Positions 36,508 through 48,350 of a stretch of 64,000 nt of DNA are shown here, piece after piece. The position numbers were made by a program, and so were the translations under genes. The stretch spans positions 54,179,457 through 54,243,456 of the forward strand of contig NC_080420.1 of the NCBI RefSeq assembly GCF_029873635.1, in the 5' to 3' direction. Below the pieces are notes generated by a model. The model searched no databases. It saw only the letters and a program-made list of their open reading frames with translations, and was not told the DNA's origin. The stretch comes from Malania oleifera (Eukaryota > Streptophyta > Magnoliopsida > Santalales > Ximeniaceae). Positions within the stretch are counted from its first letter, which is position 1, and each line of letters starts with the position of its first letter.

Positions 36508-37890
36508 TTAACTACTTCCTTCCTCGTGTTTGGGCAAAGGATTCCCCTGGATTCCCGGTTGCTTGTCGTCGAATGCTAACCATCCAGCATCTCTTAATGA
36601 CTGCACTTTATGCTTGAAGGCCCAATATCGGTCAATAGTATGGCCAGGAGAGTTAGCATGGTACTCACAACGAACCCCAGGATCATACCACTGTGGAGGA
36701 GGGTTCGCAACGGGCGTCTCAGGGATTGCAGATACCATCCCCTTTTTCCGCAGCTGAGGAAATAATTCAGCATATGTCATGGGAATGGGGTCCACCCTTC
36801 GGAAGTTTCTGGTCACAAACCTGTCTTGTGTTTGCTGATTTGGTGGACCAAAGTGAACAATCTGGGGCCTTGTGCCTGTATGCACCGTTTGATTTACCAT
36901 GGGCTCAAAACCAAAGTTTCTCTTGGGCCATTGGTTCCCACCTCTGGTGTACTGATTCTTCCAATTAAATTGCCCCTGTATCATTTGTGCCTCTTCTTCC
37001 TTCTTCCTATTAGTCCACCTTTTGCCTAAACCATTTTCCGAGCCACTATCCTTGACTAGGCCTGCCTTGATATCGCCTTCAATTCTTCCTCCCGCAGCCA
37101 CAATATCCATAAAATCATGGGGAGTTGCTCCCCGAAGGTGCATACGGTAGGGGTCTTTTAATGTGCTCACGAACAAGGAGATGGCCTCTCGGTCACTCAC
37201 CGAGGGGTCCACTTGGATCGACATATCCCTCCACCTATAAGCATATTCTCTGAATATTTCGGTGGATTTATTCTCCATCTCTTGTAGAGTCATTCGATCA
37301 GGCACCATTTCCGTCACATGGCGGTAGTGAGTAACAAAAGCGTTGGCTAAATCCTTCCAAGTACGGACCCGAGCCTTATCTTGCTGAATGTACCAACGGA
37401 TGGCGGACCCGGTCAAACTACTTTGAAAGCAATGCATCATTAGTTTTTCATCGTCTGAGTACGTGGCCATTGCTTGGCAGTACATTACTAAATGTGTTCG
37501 AAAGCACCGGGTCCCGTCAAACTTTTCAAAGTCCGGCATTTTGAACTTTGGCGGCAGGGTGACTTTAGGCACCAAGCAAAGGTCATTTGGATTAACTGAA
37601 TCAAAAGTATTAGAACCTTCCATTACTTTTAAGCGCTCTTCTAATACGTCACAACGACGCTCAGCCTCAGATTTGCTGATCCCCATATCAGAAGGTACTA
37701 ATGGAGGAGTTCCTACTACTAGGAACCCCTGTGTTGGCATAGTAAGGATGAAAGGAGGCATATTTGGCGGTGGACCCCCCATGACACCAGGTGGCGGAAT
37801 TGATGTTTGTCCATGATCTGGGGTGAACCCTGGGGGATGAGCGGGGTCCACATCTACTTCGGGATCAACATGCACTGCCTTTCCCTTGTT
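36508..37890 (-). CDS. Tat/Ogre-type gag, duplicate copy 1, N-terminally truncated
   Basis: A 455-residue open frame on the minus strand (first ATG at 37875; homology to the other copy continues to about 37890). Order: a Pro-rich segment (DPAHPPGFTPDHG), a coiled region (SEAERRCDVLEERLKVMEG), the retrotransposon gag domain (PPKFKMPDFEKFDGT, WYIQQDKARVRTWKDLA, FREYAYRWRDMSIQVDP, HLRGATPHDFMDIV), a basic/Gln-Asn-rich linker and the C-terminal CEYHANSPGHTIDRYWAFKH. The other copy has Cys where this one has Tyr (DRCWAF), so the zinc-binding set is incomplete here. The first 35-40 residues are missing at the duplication junction. The frame is uninterrupted, but with no LTR promoter directly upstream its expression is doubtful. 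Confidence 0.8.
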   Translation of the reverse strand, partial: NKGKAVHVDPEVDVDPAHPPGFTPDHGQTSIPPPGVMGGPPPNMPPFILTMPTQGFLVVGTPPLVPSDMGISKSEAERRCDVLEERLKVMEGSNTFDSVNPNDLCLVPKVTLPPKFKMPDFEKFDGTRCFRTHLVMYCQAMATYSDDEKLMMHCFQSSLTGSAIRWYIQQDKARVRTWKDLANAFVTHYRHVTEMVPDRMTLQEMENKSTEIFREYAYRWRDMSIQVDPSVSDREAISLFVSTLKDPYRMHLRGATPHDFMDIVAAGGRIEGDIKAGLVKDSGSENGLGKRWTNRKKEEEAQMIQGQFNWKNQYTRGGNQWPKRNFGFEPMVNQTVHTGTRPQIVHFGPPNQQTQDRFVTRNFRRVDPIPMTYAELFPQLRKKGMVSAIPETPVANPPPQWYDPGVRCEYHANSPGHTIDRYWAFKHKVQSLRDAGWLAFDDKQPGIQGNPLPKHEEGSS

Positions 37891-37910
37891 CTTGCTGCCC
37901 CTCTTTGTAG
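37888..37910 (-). other. Internal duplication junction: polypurine tract fused into gag
   Basis: On the minus strand the polypurine tract of copy 2 (ACAAAGAGGGGCAGC) runs directly into the gag coding sequence at the point encoding NKGKAVHVD. An LTR, primer site and gag start would be expected between two tandem elements but are absent. Confidence 0.75.
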
Positions 37911-38059
37911 GCTTAGTTGCTTCAATGTAATGGTAGGAACTCTCCTACGTTTTTTGTAGTAACAAGCCTGCAAAGATAAAAGACACCTATTTTAGCCAGG
38001 TCACGCAACTGTCTAGGCTTTTCAATCAAGTATTGTTTGCTTTTGCCAATCAGGGATAA

Positions 38060-38370
38060 TTTACACTGAATGTAAGAATCCAAACGCCAAAGTATGTGAG
38101 AATGACTTGCACTGGGTTAGAGAACCCGAGCGCCAAAGCACATGAGAATGACTTGCACTGGGTTTGAGAACCCGAGCGCCAAAGCACACAAGAATGACTT
38201 GCACTGGGTTTGAGAACCCGAGCGCCAAAGTACATGAGAATGACTTGCACTGGGTTTGAGAACCCGAGTGCCAAAGCACATGAGAATGACTTGCACTGGG
38301 TTTGAGAACCCAAGCGCCAAAGTACATGAGAATGACTTGCACTGGGTTTGAGAACCCGAGCGCCAAAGTA
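38060..38370. repeat. 46-bp minisatellite, present only in internal copy 2
   Basis: About 6-7 units of 46 bp anchored on 'gcactgggtttgagaacccg' and 'agcgccaaagcacatgagaa'. The equivalent place in copy 1 (about 32760-32800) lacks it. It passes directly into the 66-bp array. Confidence 0.85.
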
Positions 38371-39025
38371 CAATGATGGCTTGCTTCGAATGTAAGAATC
38401 CGAGCCGTAGGGACACAATGATCCAGCCATGGGACACAATGATGGCTTGCTTTGAATGTAAGAATCCGAGCCGTAGGGACACGATGATCCAGCCATGAGA
38501 CACAATGATGGCTTGCTTGGAATGTAAGAATCCGAGCCGTAGGGACACGATGATCCAGCCATAGGACACAATGATGGCTTGCTTCGAATGTAAGAATCCG
38601 AGCCGTAGGGACACGATGATCCAGCCATGGACACAATGATGGCTTGCTTCGAATGTAAGAATCTGAGCCGTAGGGACACGATGATCCAGCCATTGACACA
38701 ATGATGGCTTGCTTCGAATGTAAGAATCCGAACCGTAGGGACACGATGATCCAGCTATGGGACACAATGATGGCTTGCTTCGAATGTAAGAATTCGAGCC
38801 GTAGGGACACGATGATCCAGGCATGAGACACAATAATAGCTTGCTTCGAATGTAAGAATCCGAGCCGTAGGGATACAATGATCCAGCCATGGGACACAAT
38901 GATGGCTTGCTTCGAATGTAAGAATCCGAGCCGTAGGGACACGATGATCCAGCCATGAGACACAATGATGGCTTGCTTCGAATGTAAGAATCTGAGCCGT
39001 AGGGATACAATGATCCAGCCATCTT
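38371..39025. repeat. 66-bp minisatellite, array 2 (about 10 copies)
   Basis: The same unit as 32790-33655, with three fewer copies and small internal indels (for example near 38629 and 38693) that break the long ORFs seen in array 1 into frame-shifted pieces. Confidence 0.92.
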
Positions 39026-39465
39026 AACCAGTAACAAGGTGTGAATGCAAAGTCGGGAAAGTTGTTACTCTATTTGGAAAATGCACTTGGGGTAAAAATC
39101 TGAATGTCAATGAATGAATCCCTTATCTTTGGGATTTTTGCCACAGTTCAAAATAAATCAATGTATGTCTGGAGTCAACTTGCCCTAGTTTTCCAAGTAA
39201 ATCAATGTGTGCTTGGGGTCAGTTACCCCAGCTCATATTTAAACACAACAGGAATCTCTCCCTCAAGGATGTCAAATAATCATTCGAAAGCTCAAGACAA
39301 GTGTGAAGGGTGCTCTATTGCTGCTTGTGATGCTAGAATGCAATGATATGCTGCTATATGAATGCATGTTGCTAACTTATAATGCAGTGATATGTTGCTA
39401 TTAATATGCATGTTACTAACTTGTGATTATATGTATGCATTTTTATTTTTTGTGTATGTATGAAA

Positions 39466-39960
39466 CGCACAATGGCGATGCATGAAATGTATGGTAATGC
39501 ATGAAATGCATGACAATGCATAAGATGCATGGTAATACATGAAATGCATGACAATGCATGTAATGCAGGGCGATGCATAAGATGTATGGTAATACATGAA
39601 ATGTAGGTAATGCATGCAATGAATGACAATGCATGAAATGCAGGCAATGCATGAATTGCATGGCAACGCATGAAATTTAAGTGATGCATGAAATACATGG
39701 CAATACATGAGATGTATGGTAATGCATGAAATGTATGATAATGCGTGAAATGCATGACAATGCATGAGATACATGGTAATACATGAAATGCATGACAATG
39801 CATGAGATGTGTGGTAATGTGTGAAATATAGGTTAATGCATGGCAATGCATAAGATGTATGGTAATGCATGGAATGCATGGCAATATATGAAATCTAGGT
39901 AATGCATGAAATGTATGACAATGTATGAAATTTGGGGTAATGCATGACAATGCATGAATC
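39466..39960. repeat. 19-bp ATGCATG minisatellite, array 2
   Basis: Homologous to 34083-34590, nearly unit for unit. Confidence 0.9.
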
Positions 39961-41911
39961 TTTTCTCCCAATGCACTTGTGGTCAATGACCTCATCTTTG
40001 GTCTCCACATGAAACTCGCCATATTTGAATGGATCTGTAACTGATCTTGGCTTAATCTTCTTTATTCATCCAGTCATGAAAGTGATCGACTCAGCTCAAA
40101 AATCGCAAAATCTGCCCCAGTTGAATGGACCTACAACTGATCTTGACTCTGATTTCCAATTCCAATCCGATAAGAAAGTGCTTGAATGGGACCTACTGAG
40201 ACTCAACTCGGAATTTGCCCCAGTTAAATTCATCTGCCACCGATCTTGACTCTATTGTTGGATTCCTTTTGAACTTGACATAACATTTGCTGCTCTTTCT
40301 CCACAAGGATCTTCTTTATAGAAATTTCTGGTGATTCTGAAACTCTTTGACTATCCATCCTCTTTCAATGCTCTAAAGAATAAGAAGGGTTCCTCTTTTT
40401 TTTTTTTTTTAAGGAACGAGGAATGATTATGCAACTATGACATCAATTTGCTAAATCAAAAGGTCGTCTGCACTAAATAAATGTTTTACCATGTTTCAAT
40501 GCTATCATAGGAAAAATTCATGCCAGTATTCAAAAGTCATGTAACGTTGATTTCCTAGCTTAGATGACTGTCATTCTCTTCAACTGCCCCTGTTTCATCA
40601 ACTCATGCTTTGATCTCAATATGGTCTTTAAGACTCGGGACGAAACGTAGGCTTAAGGATGTAGGATTTCAGAATTAAAGGGAAACTAAGGCTCAAAAAT
40701 ACCACCCCAAGTAATGTTTTATGCCCCCAGTTCAAGTTGAGGCATTTTACAAGATGTTGACCGAACTTGTTATTTAATCAAGCTGCCTACGTACCTTTTC
40801 AGGATCAGGTCATTACGTAGTTCAGACTCAGTATTGAGTCTGACAAATCATTAGAGACAACAACGTATACCAATCTGGTCAGGACTTTCATTTGGACCGT
40901 AATGTAGGCTAAGGATATGGGTTAAAGAAGAAAGGAATTACATAAGGCTCAAAATCATCAATTTTATCAAGGGTAATTTGGTCAAAGATCACATATGTAG
41001 TAAGTCCCTTATTCTCTTTCTTCTTCTTCCTGTTTTTCTTTTTTTCTTTCCCTTTTAATCTTCTTTTCCTTCTTTTACTGCAACTTTTACTTTTTCTTTT
41101 ATAAAGGAATCTTGACTTCATTTTCATTTGAACTTCAATTGGGACAAATCTTTTAAAAACTGCCCCAGTGTGGGGTGTGATCCTTTGACGGGTTAATCAA
41201 GAAATGAATCTTTCAGGCTCAAAAATGGTTTGCAAGGGATTTTCTTCTTTGACTTTCTTTTGGGTAGCAGAACAATGGCCTGCCATCCTTTTGGTAATGA
41301 CTATTGACTTAAATGATTTGCCAAACGCTAAGGGACCCAAACCCAGGTTGGATTTTTGGTGATCTGACTTTTAAGAGAAAGCTGGTTTAACATTCAGGCT
41401 CAATTTGGTTAACAAATGGTAAATCATTGTTTGGGTTCTTTTTAGGGATAACTGGTCGGCCAAAGAGGGCCATCCATCATTTGATCAAAACATGAGTGAT
41501 TAATTGATAGGAAATTATCAGAATAGCGAAGCCACTTCGTTGAATTCCTTGGAAAGTTAAAAAACTTCTTCATAACGTCTGAATTCAATGGTTGTTTCAT
41601 CCTTTAACATCTCTTTCTAGCTCATAAACACTGGCAATATTACTTTCCCTATTCCGGCATGAAACATAAGCAAACAAAATTTGGCAACTAGACTTATGAT
41701 GCAAGTGAGATAACGAAATGCATAATTCATTTTATTGAATATAGAAACTATTCCGAGACACAGGCGTCCACAGATTACGAAAAGCAAATAACAATGGAAA
41801 ACAAAAGAAGATCAACTGAAAAGGATTAGATAGTCAAAAGTTCAGTACTCCATCACTTTAGCCTCGGCGGATAATGACTGAAACCATTGATTTGGGAACC
41901 TCCTGGATATG
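39961..41911. other. Spacer between minisatellites and gag, copy 2
   Basis: Homologous to 34591-36507 with scattered substitutions. No pol domain is recognisable on either strand. Confidence 0.6.
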
Positions 41912-43400
41912 TCAACTACTTCCTTCCTCGTGTTTGGGCAAAGGATTCCCCTGGATTCCCGGTTGCTTGTCGTCGAATGCTAACCATCCCGCATCTCTTA
42001 ATGATTGCACTTTATGCTTGAAGGCCCAACATCGGTCAATAGTATGGCCGGGAGAGTTAGCATGGTACTCACAACGAATCCCAGGATCATACCACTGTGG
42101 AGGAGGGTTCGCAACACGCGTCCCAGGGATTGCAGATACCATCCCCTTTTCCCGCAGCTGAGGAAATAATTCGACATATGTCATGGGAATGGGGTCCACC
42201 CTTCGGAAGTTTCTGGTCACAAACCTGTCTTGTGTTTGCTGATTCGATGGACCAGAGTGAACGATCTGGGGCCTTGTGCCTGTATGCGCCGTTTGATTTA
42301 CCATGGGCTCAAAATCAAAGTTTTTCTTGGGCCATTGGTTCCCACCTTTGGTATACTGATTCTTCCAATTAAACTGCCCCTGTATCATTTGTGCTTCTTC
42401 CTCCTTCTTCCTATTAGTCCACCTTTTGCCTAACCCAGTTTCCGAGCCATTATCCTTGACTGACTAGGCCTGCCTTGATATCGCCTTCAATTCTTCCTCC
42501 CGCAGCCACAATATCCATAAAATCGTGGGGAGTTGCTCCCCGAAGGTGCGTATGGTAGGGGTCTTTTAATGTGCTCACGAACAAGGAGATGGCCTCTCGG
42601 TCACTCACCGGGGGGTCCACTTGGATCGATATATCCCTCCACCTATAAGCATATTCTCTGAATGTTTCGGTGGGTTTCTTCTCCATCTCTTGTAGAGTCA
42701 TGTGATCAGGCGCCATTTCCGTCACATGGCGGTAGTGAGTGATAAAGGCACTCGCCAAGTCCTTCCAAGTGCGGACCCGAGCCTTATCTTGCTGAATGTA
42801 CCAACGGATGGCGGACCCGGTCAAACTACTTTGAAAGCAATGCATCATTAGTTTTTCATCGTCTGAGTACGCGGCCATTGCTTGGAAGTACATCACTAAA
42901 TGTGTTCGAGGGCACCGGGTCCCATCAAACTTTTCAAAGTCTGGCATTTTGAACTTGGGCGGCAGGGTGACTTTTGGCACCAAGAAAAGATCATTTGGAT
43001 TAACTGAATCGAAAGTATTAGAACCTTCCATTGCTTTTAAGCGCTCTTCTAATACGTCACAGCGACGCTCAGCCTCAGATTTGTTGATCCCCATATCAGA
43101 AGCTACTAATGGAGGAGTTCCTACTACTGGGAACCCCTGTGTTGGCATAGCAGGGATGAAAGGAGGCATATTTGGCGGTGGACCCCCCATGACACCAGGC
43201 GGTGGAATTGATGTTTGTCCATGATCTGGGGTGAACCCTGGGGGATGAGCGGGGTCCACATCTACTTCGGGATCAACATGCACTGCCTTTCCCTTATTCA
43301 TCAGTAACTCCAGAATCTTACTTATCTTGTCATTTATCTCTTCTTGTCCTTGTTCTAGACCCAAGACTCTATTTTCCAATTGTTCACTCATTTCTCTCAC
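41912..43400 (-). pseudogene. Tat/Ogre-type gag, full-length copy 2, frameshifted
   Basis: Minus-strand gag with its N-terminus: MREMSEQLENRVLGLEQGQE (coiled coil) leading into NKGKAVHVDPEVD, where copy 1 begins. The gag domain is the same as in copy 1. A four-base duplication (GACT) at about 42459-42466 shifts the frame after AGLV, giving a premature stop at 42450. The rest (42388-41912) continues in another frame to the C-terminal CEYHANSPGHTIDRCWAFKH, in which the Cys-His set is complete. This is the copy nearest the 5' LTR and thus the one expected to be translated first. Confidence 0.82.
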
Positions 43401-45154
43401 TCTTCGCCTGGTATTGTACTGATGCGTGGTGGTCTCAATTATTGCTTTATATTACTCAAACCACCTCTTCGAATAGGAACTGAAAACCAAAGAATTTCCC
43501 TTTTTTAGAACCACGAATGCACAATTATGTACTGCATGAGTGAAAGTGTTTTGATGCATGATTAGGGTATGCAATGGGTGTTTATGCATGGATGCAACTA
43601 GTGCACTCATATATACAAACAAAGATATAAACATGCATGCAGCCTATTGTGCATAACTATGTATGAAATGAAATGCATGAATATGATGTCTTAAATTACT
43701 ACTTAGCTAGAATTCTAGAAAAAAACCCACTAATGAAACGGGTCAAAATTAACATGACCATTGATGGGCCACGATTTCAATTCAATTTCTCCCTTACCCA
43801 TTCATTTCCTTGATGAGGGTCCATGTACCTCAGATTCTATAAAAGGTCAGATTAGGTTCTGAGGTTGGGGTTAACCCAAGTTAGTCAACCTGTTGGATTC
43901 ATTCAATATGGACTTGTGTACTTTAGTGTGCACTCGGGCCTCAAGTTTTTTAAAATATGGGCTTTGAGCTATTTCATGATAGGTTAAGGCTCTAGTTGAA
44001 AAGGAATTGGGCTTGGATTACTTGAAAAAATGTTGGCCCAAATTTTTAGGCAATGGGGTTGAAGTCCTCTTTTGAAATCTGGGTTTGCCCTTTTTTGAAA
44101 CTTAGGCATGGGCCGAGGTTTTGCTTAGGAAAAGGTCAGGCCCAAGATTATTTTTTTTCCTTTTTTTTTTTTTCTAAAGAATTGGGTCCGAGTTATTTGA
44201 AAAGGGTTGGGCCGACCCATATTTTAAAATGTTTGGGCCAAGTGCTTCGTTTTTTGAAAGGATGGGCCATCGTCTCATTATTGGGCTTTTTCAAAATACT
44301 GGCTAAGTAGTATGTAAGTCTAAAATGGATGCAGAATGCATGGTATAATACAAGGTATCTCACACCATATATACAACATACTATACGTGGAGTAGGATGT
44401 GGCTCCTGTCCCAACCTAGGGTAGGTATATATATACAGAGTTCTTCATGACTCTATCCTAGTTAGGGAAAACTATGGACAAGTATGTGTGGGTAAGTTCT
44501 AATCCCTATATACAAAGGTTTCCAATCTAACCTCCATCCTCACCCAAAAGGGGTTTGGACAAAGTTTAAACTGAGTGGAGTGGTTCGCGGGTCCCCACAA
44601 GCCCTGCCACATGGGGACAAACGCTATTACACTCCTATCTAATCCTAGTAAGGAAAGCTCGGGTATAGAGCGTGAGAGTGTGTGAATTTAAATTTAACCT
44701 AATCCCGCTATCCCCACATTTATTCACATGCTATAAACAATATGGAAACAAGATATCTATAATTAATATATATATATTCAAAAGATAAGGAAACACAATA
44801 TATGCAATTAATATGTTTATTCACAAAAAATTTGGAAACAAAAAATAAGGAAACAAAATATTTACGATTAGTATACAAAATATCGTTAATTAATATGCTT
44901 ATTCGAAATATCTACAATTAAAATGCTTATTCAGAATATTTGGAAACAAAATATCTACACTTAATATTCAAAAAATTAGGAAACAAAATATTTTTAATTA
45001 AATAAGGTTATTTACAAATTATGGAAGTAAAATATTTACAATTAATCAAGGTTATTTACGAATTACAATATTTACAAAATAATGAGTAATTAAAAGATTT
45101 ATTGAATTTAATCTTGGGATAATTTTTAATTAATTAATGGCTCGACTCTCTAAG
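43401..45154 (-). other. Leader between primer-binding site and gag
   Basis: About 1.75 kb with no recognised domain, AT-rich towards 45150. Tat/Ogre elements commonly have a long 5' region here, often with an extra ORF; I see no credible one. Confidence 0.55.
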
Positions 45155-45174
45155 TCCCCAGCGAAGTCGCCAAG
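45155..45174 (-). other. Primer-binding site, Tat/Ogre type
   Basis: Minus strand reads TGGCGACTTCGCTGGGGAC immediately after the end of the right LTR. This TGGCGA...GGGGA type is used by Tat/Ogre Ty3 elements, probably Arg-tRNA complementary. It fixes the element's orientation as minus. Confidence 0.75.
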
Positions 45175-45175
45175 C

Positions 45176-45748
45176 TGTCGCGACGTCCCGGGAGCGCGTG
45201 TGCCCCGGGCGGCGAAATTAAAATCATTTTTAACATTTTCAGGAAAAATATGGTGTAAGAGTCGCCACTAACCTTTAGTGCGGTTAGAACACATGATTAC
45301 TACCCCGTTAGGGGTAGAATCGGTCTACATTACCAGAGTTGGGGTCGGGAGTTCGGTTACACGAGGGGAAGGTACGAGCACCACCTACGCGCCCGTTCTT
45401 ACGAACGGTACCTAATTAATTTGAAATTATCCCTAAGTTAATCTAATAATTCTCTAAATTACTCCTTTTTATGAATTTATAAATACATGTAAAAAAATAA
45501 ATAAATAAAATAATAAATAAATAAAGATAATATATACATATATATTCCCTCAGAGCTTAGGGTACGTGATGCCCGAAGGCTCATACCCCCGCAATAAAAT
45601 CATAGGGATTAAAAATCAAGAAAATATTTTATCAAAATATATACCATAGTACGTATAAGGTCGAATAAAGAAAATACTAAAAATAGTGATAATATTATTA
45701 ATAATGATAAGAATGATAACGCTAATAAATAATAATAATACTAATAAC

Positions 45749-45806
<58 letters not shown>

Positions 45807-46619
45807 GACAATAATAGTGATAATAATAATATTAACAGTAACAATACTAAATATCATTAACTAATAATATACATATTTAAATAATATGATATTTATCTTA
45901 ATATTAACACGCTGTCAAAGATATGCACAAGACATACATATGTTAACAATTAATTAAGGAAAACAAATCGAATTTAAAATATGTAAACTAATAAAACGGG
46001 CAAGAAAATAATTGAATTTATGGAAACAAGTTAATTCTAAAATTAATACGTACCTATGCAATATGGCAACCAAAATTAATACACAACCCTATATGTACAT
46101 AAAATAAATGCAATAACAACCAAAAATCCTAAATACCCACAGCAATGAACACGACCTATTTAGATAAACACAATCATAACACGGAATATTAATCACATGC
46201 TTAAATATGACCTAAAAAAAAAAAACTTTGCATATTAAATGAATAACATGAATATGGTACATTCGATAATATTCGACAATCAAAACTTATTACATTTAGA
46301 ACTCTTACCTTCACAGTAAAACAAAATCCTACAATAATGAGAATGAACTGATTAGTATTTAAAATAATTATCACAAAAAAAAAATAAAAAAATTTAAACA
46401 AGCATCGCGGCAATTAAGTGAGATTGTGAACATAATATTTAAAAAATTTAACATATATATAACAAAAGACTATATGCGAATATTAACTACATACTACGAC
46501 AAATAATATATTAATATAAACACCTATACAATGAAATCTTATGCTTTAAATATTAAAACGAGTCAAGAAAAGAAACAAAAAAAATAAATTCATTAATTAA
46601 TAAATAAACAAATGAACAT

Positions 46620-46663
<44 letters not shown>

Positions 46664-47774
46664 TTGAATATATATTATTACAAAAGATGAAAAACAAAAA
46701 AAATCCTGTAAAAAAAAAAAAGATTAAAGTTAGTATATATGTATGATGAGAAAGAAAGAAAAAAAAAAATAGATTAAAGTTAGTATATATGTATTTGATA
46801 TGCGCAGTGAATTGAGGAAAAGAGCCAACCTCTACGTGCGCGTGTGTGTGTGCCGTGCGTGCAGGGAACTTAGAAGACTCACCAATTTAAACGTGGCCTT
46901 GATGGAAGTAGATGGCCGAACTGTGTTGATGTGCAGGGAAGCTAGGGGTTACTGGTGTGCAGGAGAGCCGTGAGGCTGTTGAGCGTGGCGGTGTCGTGAG
47001 GATGAGGGTGGTACCGGTGGTGGAGTGGGCAGTGGTGACTTGGGAGACTATGGCGGTGGGAGCTTTGACGGAGCTGTGACCCGAGGAGGCAGTTCTTGGC
47101 TCTGCTGTAATTGCTGCAATGCTCGGGTGGAGGTCTGGTCTGCTGGGAGTGACGACAGAGAATCGACACTAGTCTCTGCCGAGGTTGACGGAGCTGTTGC
47201 CAGTGGTGACTTGCGGTGGCTACTGGCAGAGGCGGCAAGGGGAGGCCACCGATGGCTGTGGATGTTCGCGGTGTGGACTGGAGGGGCTGTTCGTGGTCGC
47301 CGGAGTTGCAGCGGTGACTAGCGTTGCAGCGGCGGCCGGAGAAAATGGAGGCAGGGAAAGATGGAGAAAAAGAAAAAAAGCAACGGGAGAGATATGAGGC
47401 AGGGGAAGAAGAAGCAGAAGGAGAAGAAGAGGCTCAGTTTTTTTTTTTTTTTGGTTTTCTCCCTTGGCCTCTCCGGCTGTGTGCTGTGCGCAACCTTGTG
47501 CAGCGCCCTCTTGTGTTTGCTTCATTGCCCTTATATAAAAAAAAAGAATTGAAAACCTAAAACCAAACTTCCCTTTTTTGAATTTCTTTTCTTTTTTATT
47601 TTTTTTTATGCTTTTATTCTTATGGTAATAATGAAAAAAAAGGAAATAAAATTAATAATAAGTATCATAATAATATAAGTATCCAATATATAATAATAAT
47701 AATAATACTACTATATTAATATTAAATAATAATAAATAATTATGGTAAAAATAAAAATAAAGTATTATCAGTAA

Positions 47775-47808
<34 letters not shown>

Positions 47809-48087
47809 GAGTAATAATACAAAAAGTAATAATAATAATAATAATGATATATCAAAAACAACAAAATAAATGAAAAATAAAAATAAGTATAGTAAAGTAA
47901 AAATAAAATAAAGATAATAAAAGTACTCGTAATAAAAAATGAAAAATAATAATAATAATGATAATAAAAATATAAGTAAAGTACTAATAATATAGGAAAA
48001 TAATATTAATAAAATAATAATAATAATAATAATAATAATAAGAGACCCCTTGTTCTGTTTGGCTAGGGCAAAAATAAGGTGTCTACA
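45176..48087 (-). repeat. 5' LTR of the gag-only element (2912 bp)
   Basis: Plus-strand ends TGTCGCGACGTCCCGG and GGTGTCTACA. It is a near-identical partner of 29750-32593. Length differences sit mainly in the AAT arrays (about 45740-45805, 47770-47860) and the TA run (46624-46659, longer than in the other LTR). The close match suggests insertion is recent compared with the decay of the surrounding CACTA genes. Confidence 0.9.
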
Positions 48088-48092
48088 CACTA
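48088..48092. repeat. Putative target duplication CACTA, right copy
   Basis: Pairs with CACTG at 29745-29749 (four of five bases). Confidence 0.6.
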
Positions 48093-48164
48093 TTATTTGC
48101 TATTTAATTATATTCTGAATTTAAGATATGGTTGGCATGTATTACTATCGTGAATATGCTAAAT

Positions 48165-48350
48165 GGTTGCATGCTAGTCTAGAATGCCTCCTGCATGGCG
48201 GATGCAGTTGATGTGTATTGCATGCTAGTAGTGGATATAGGTTCTCGTGTGCCTTGAACCTGTTATAAATGCTCTATTTGAACCTATCAGGTGTAGGTTT
48301 TATGGGAAAACATCCAATTTACAGACGGCATGCTGCCGAAATTGCGTTAA
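48165..48350 (+). repeat. Dispersed repeat block, copy 3
   Basis: Carries 'ctagtctagaatgcctcctg' as in 28590-28740 and the tail 'gcatgctgccgaaatt' as in 1700 and 2475. It therefore links the CACTA-internal copy and the Copia-associated copy into one family. Confidence 0.6.

Larger units (their letters stand above)
29750..48087 (-). mobile_element. Gag-only Tat/Ogre-like LTR retrotransposon (18,338 bp) with internal tandem duplication
   Basis: Two near-identical direct LTRs (29750-32593 and 45176-48087) bracket an interior whose coding content is on the minus strand. On that strand the LTR starts TGTAGACACC, the primer-binding site (TGGCGACTTCGCTGGGGA) follows the right LTR, and the polypurine tract (AAAGAGGGGC) precedes the left LTR. 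This primer-site type is used by Tat/Ogre elements. Only gag is recognisable; protease, RT, RNase H and integrase are absent, as in TR-GAG-type non-autonomous elements. The interior is duplicated: 32594-37890 and 37891-43290 carry the same order of PPT, minisatellites, spacer and gag. Confidence 0.88.

Noticed and set aside
32790-39025. Regular repeats that might look like a CRISPR array
   Set aside because: The units are contiguous tandem copies with no unique spacers, in a plant genome. The hairpin array at 54089-54305 has spacers but they are partly related, and no cas genes exist here.
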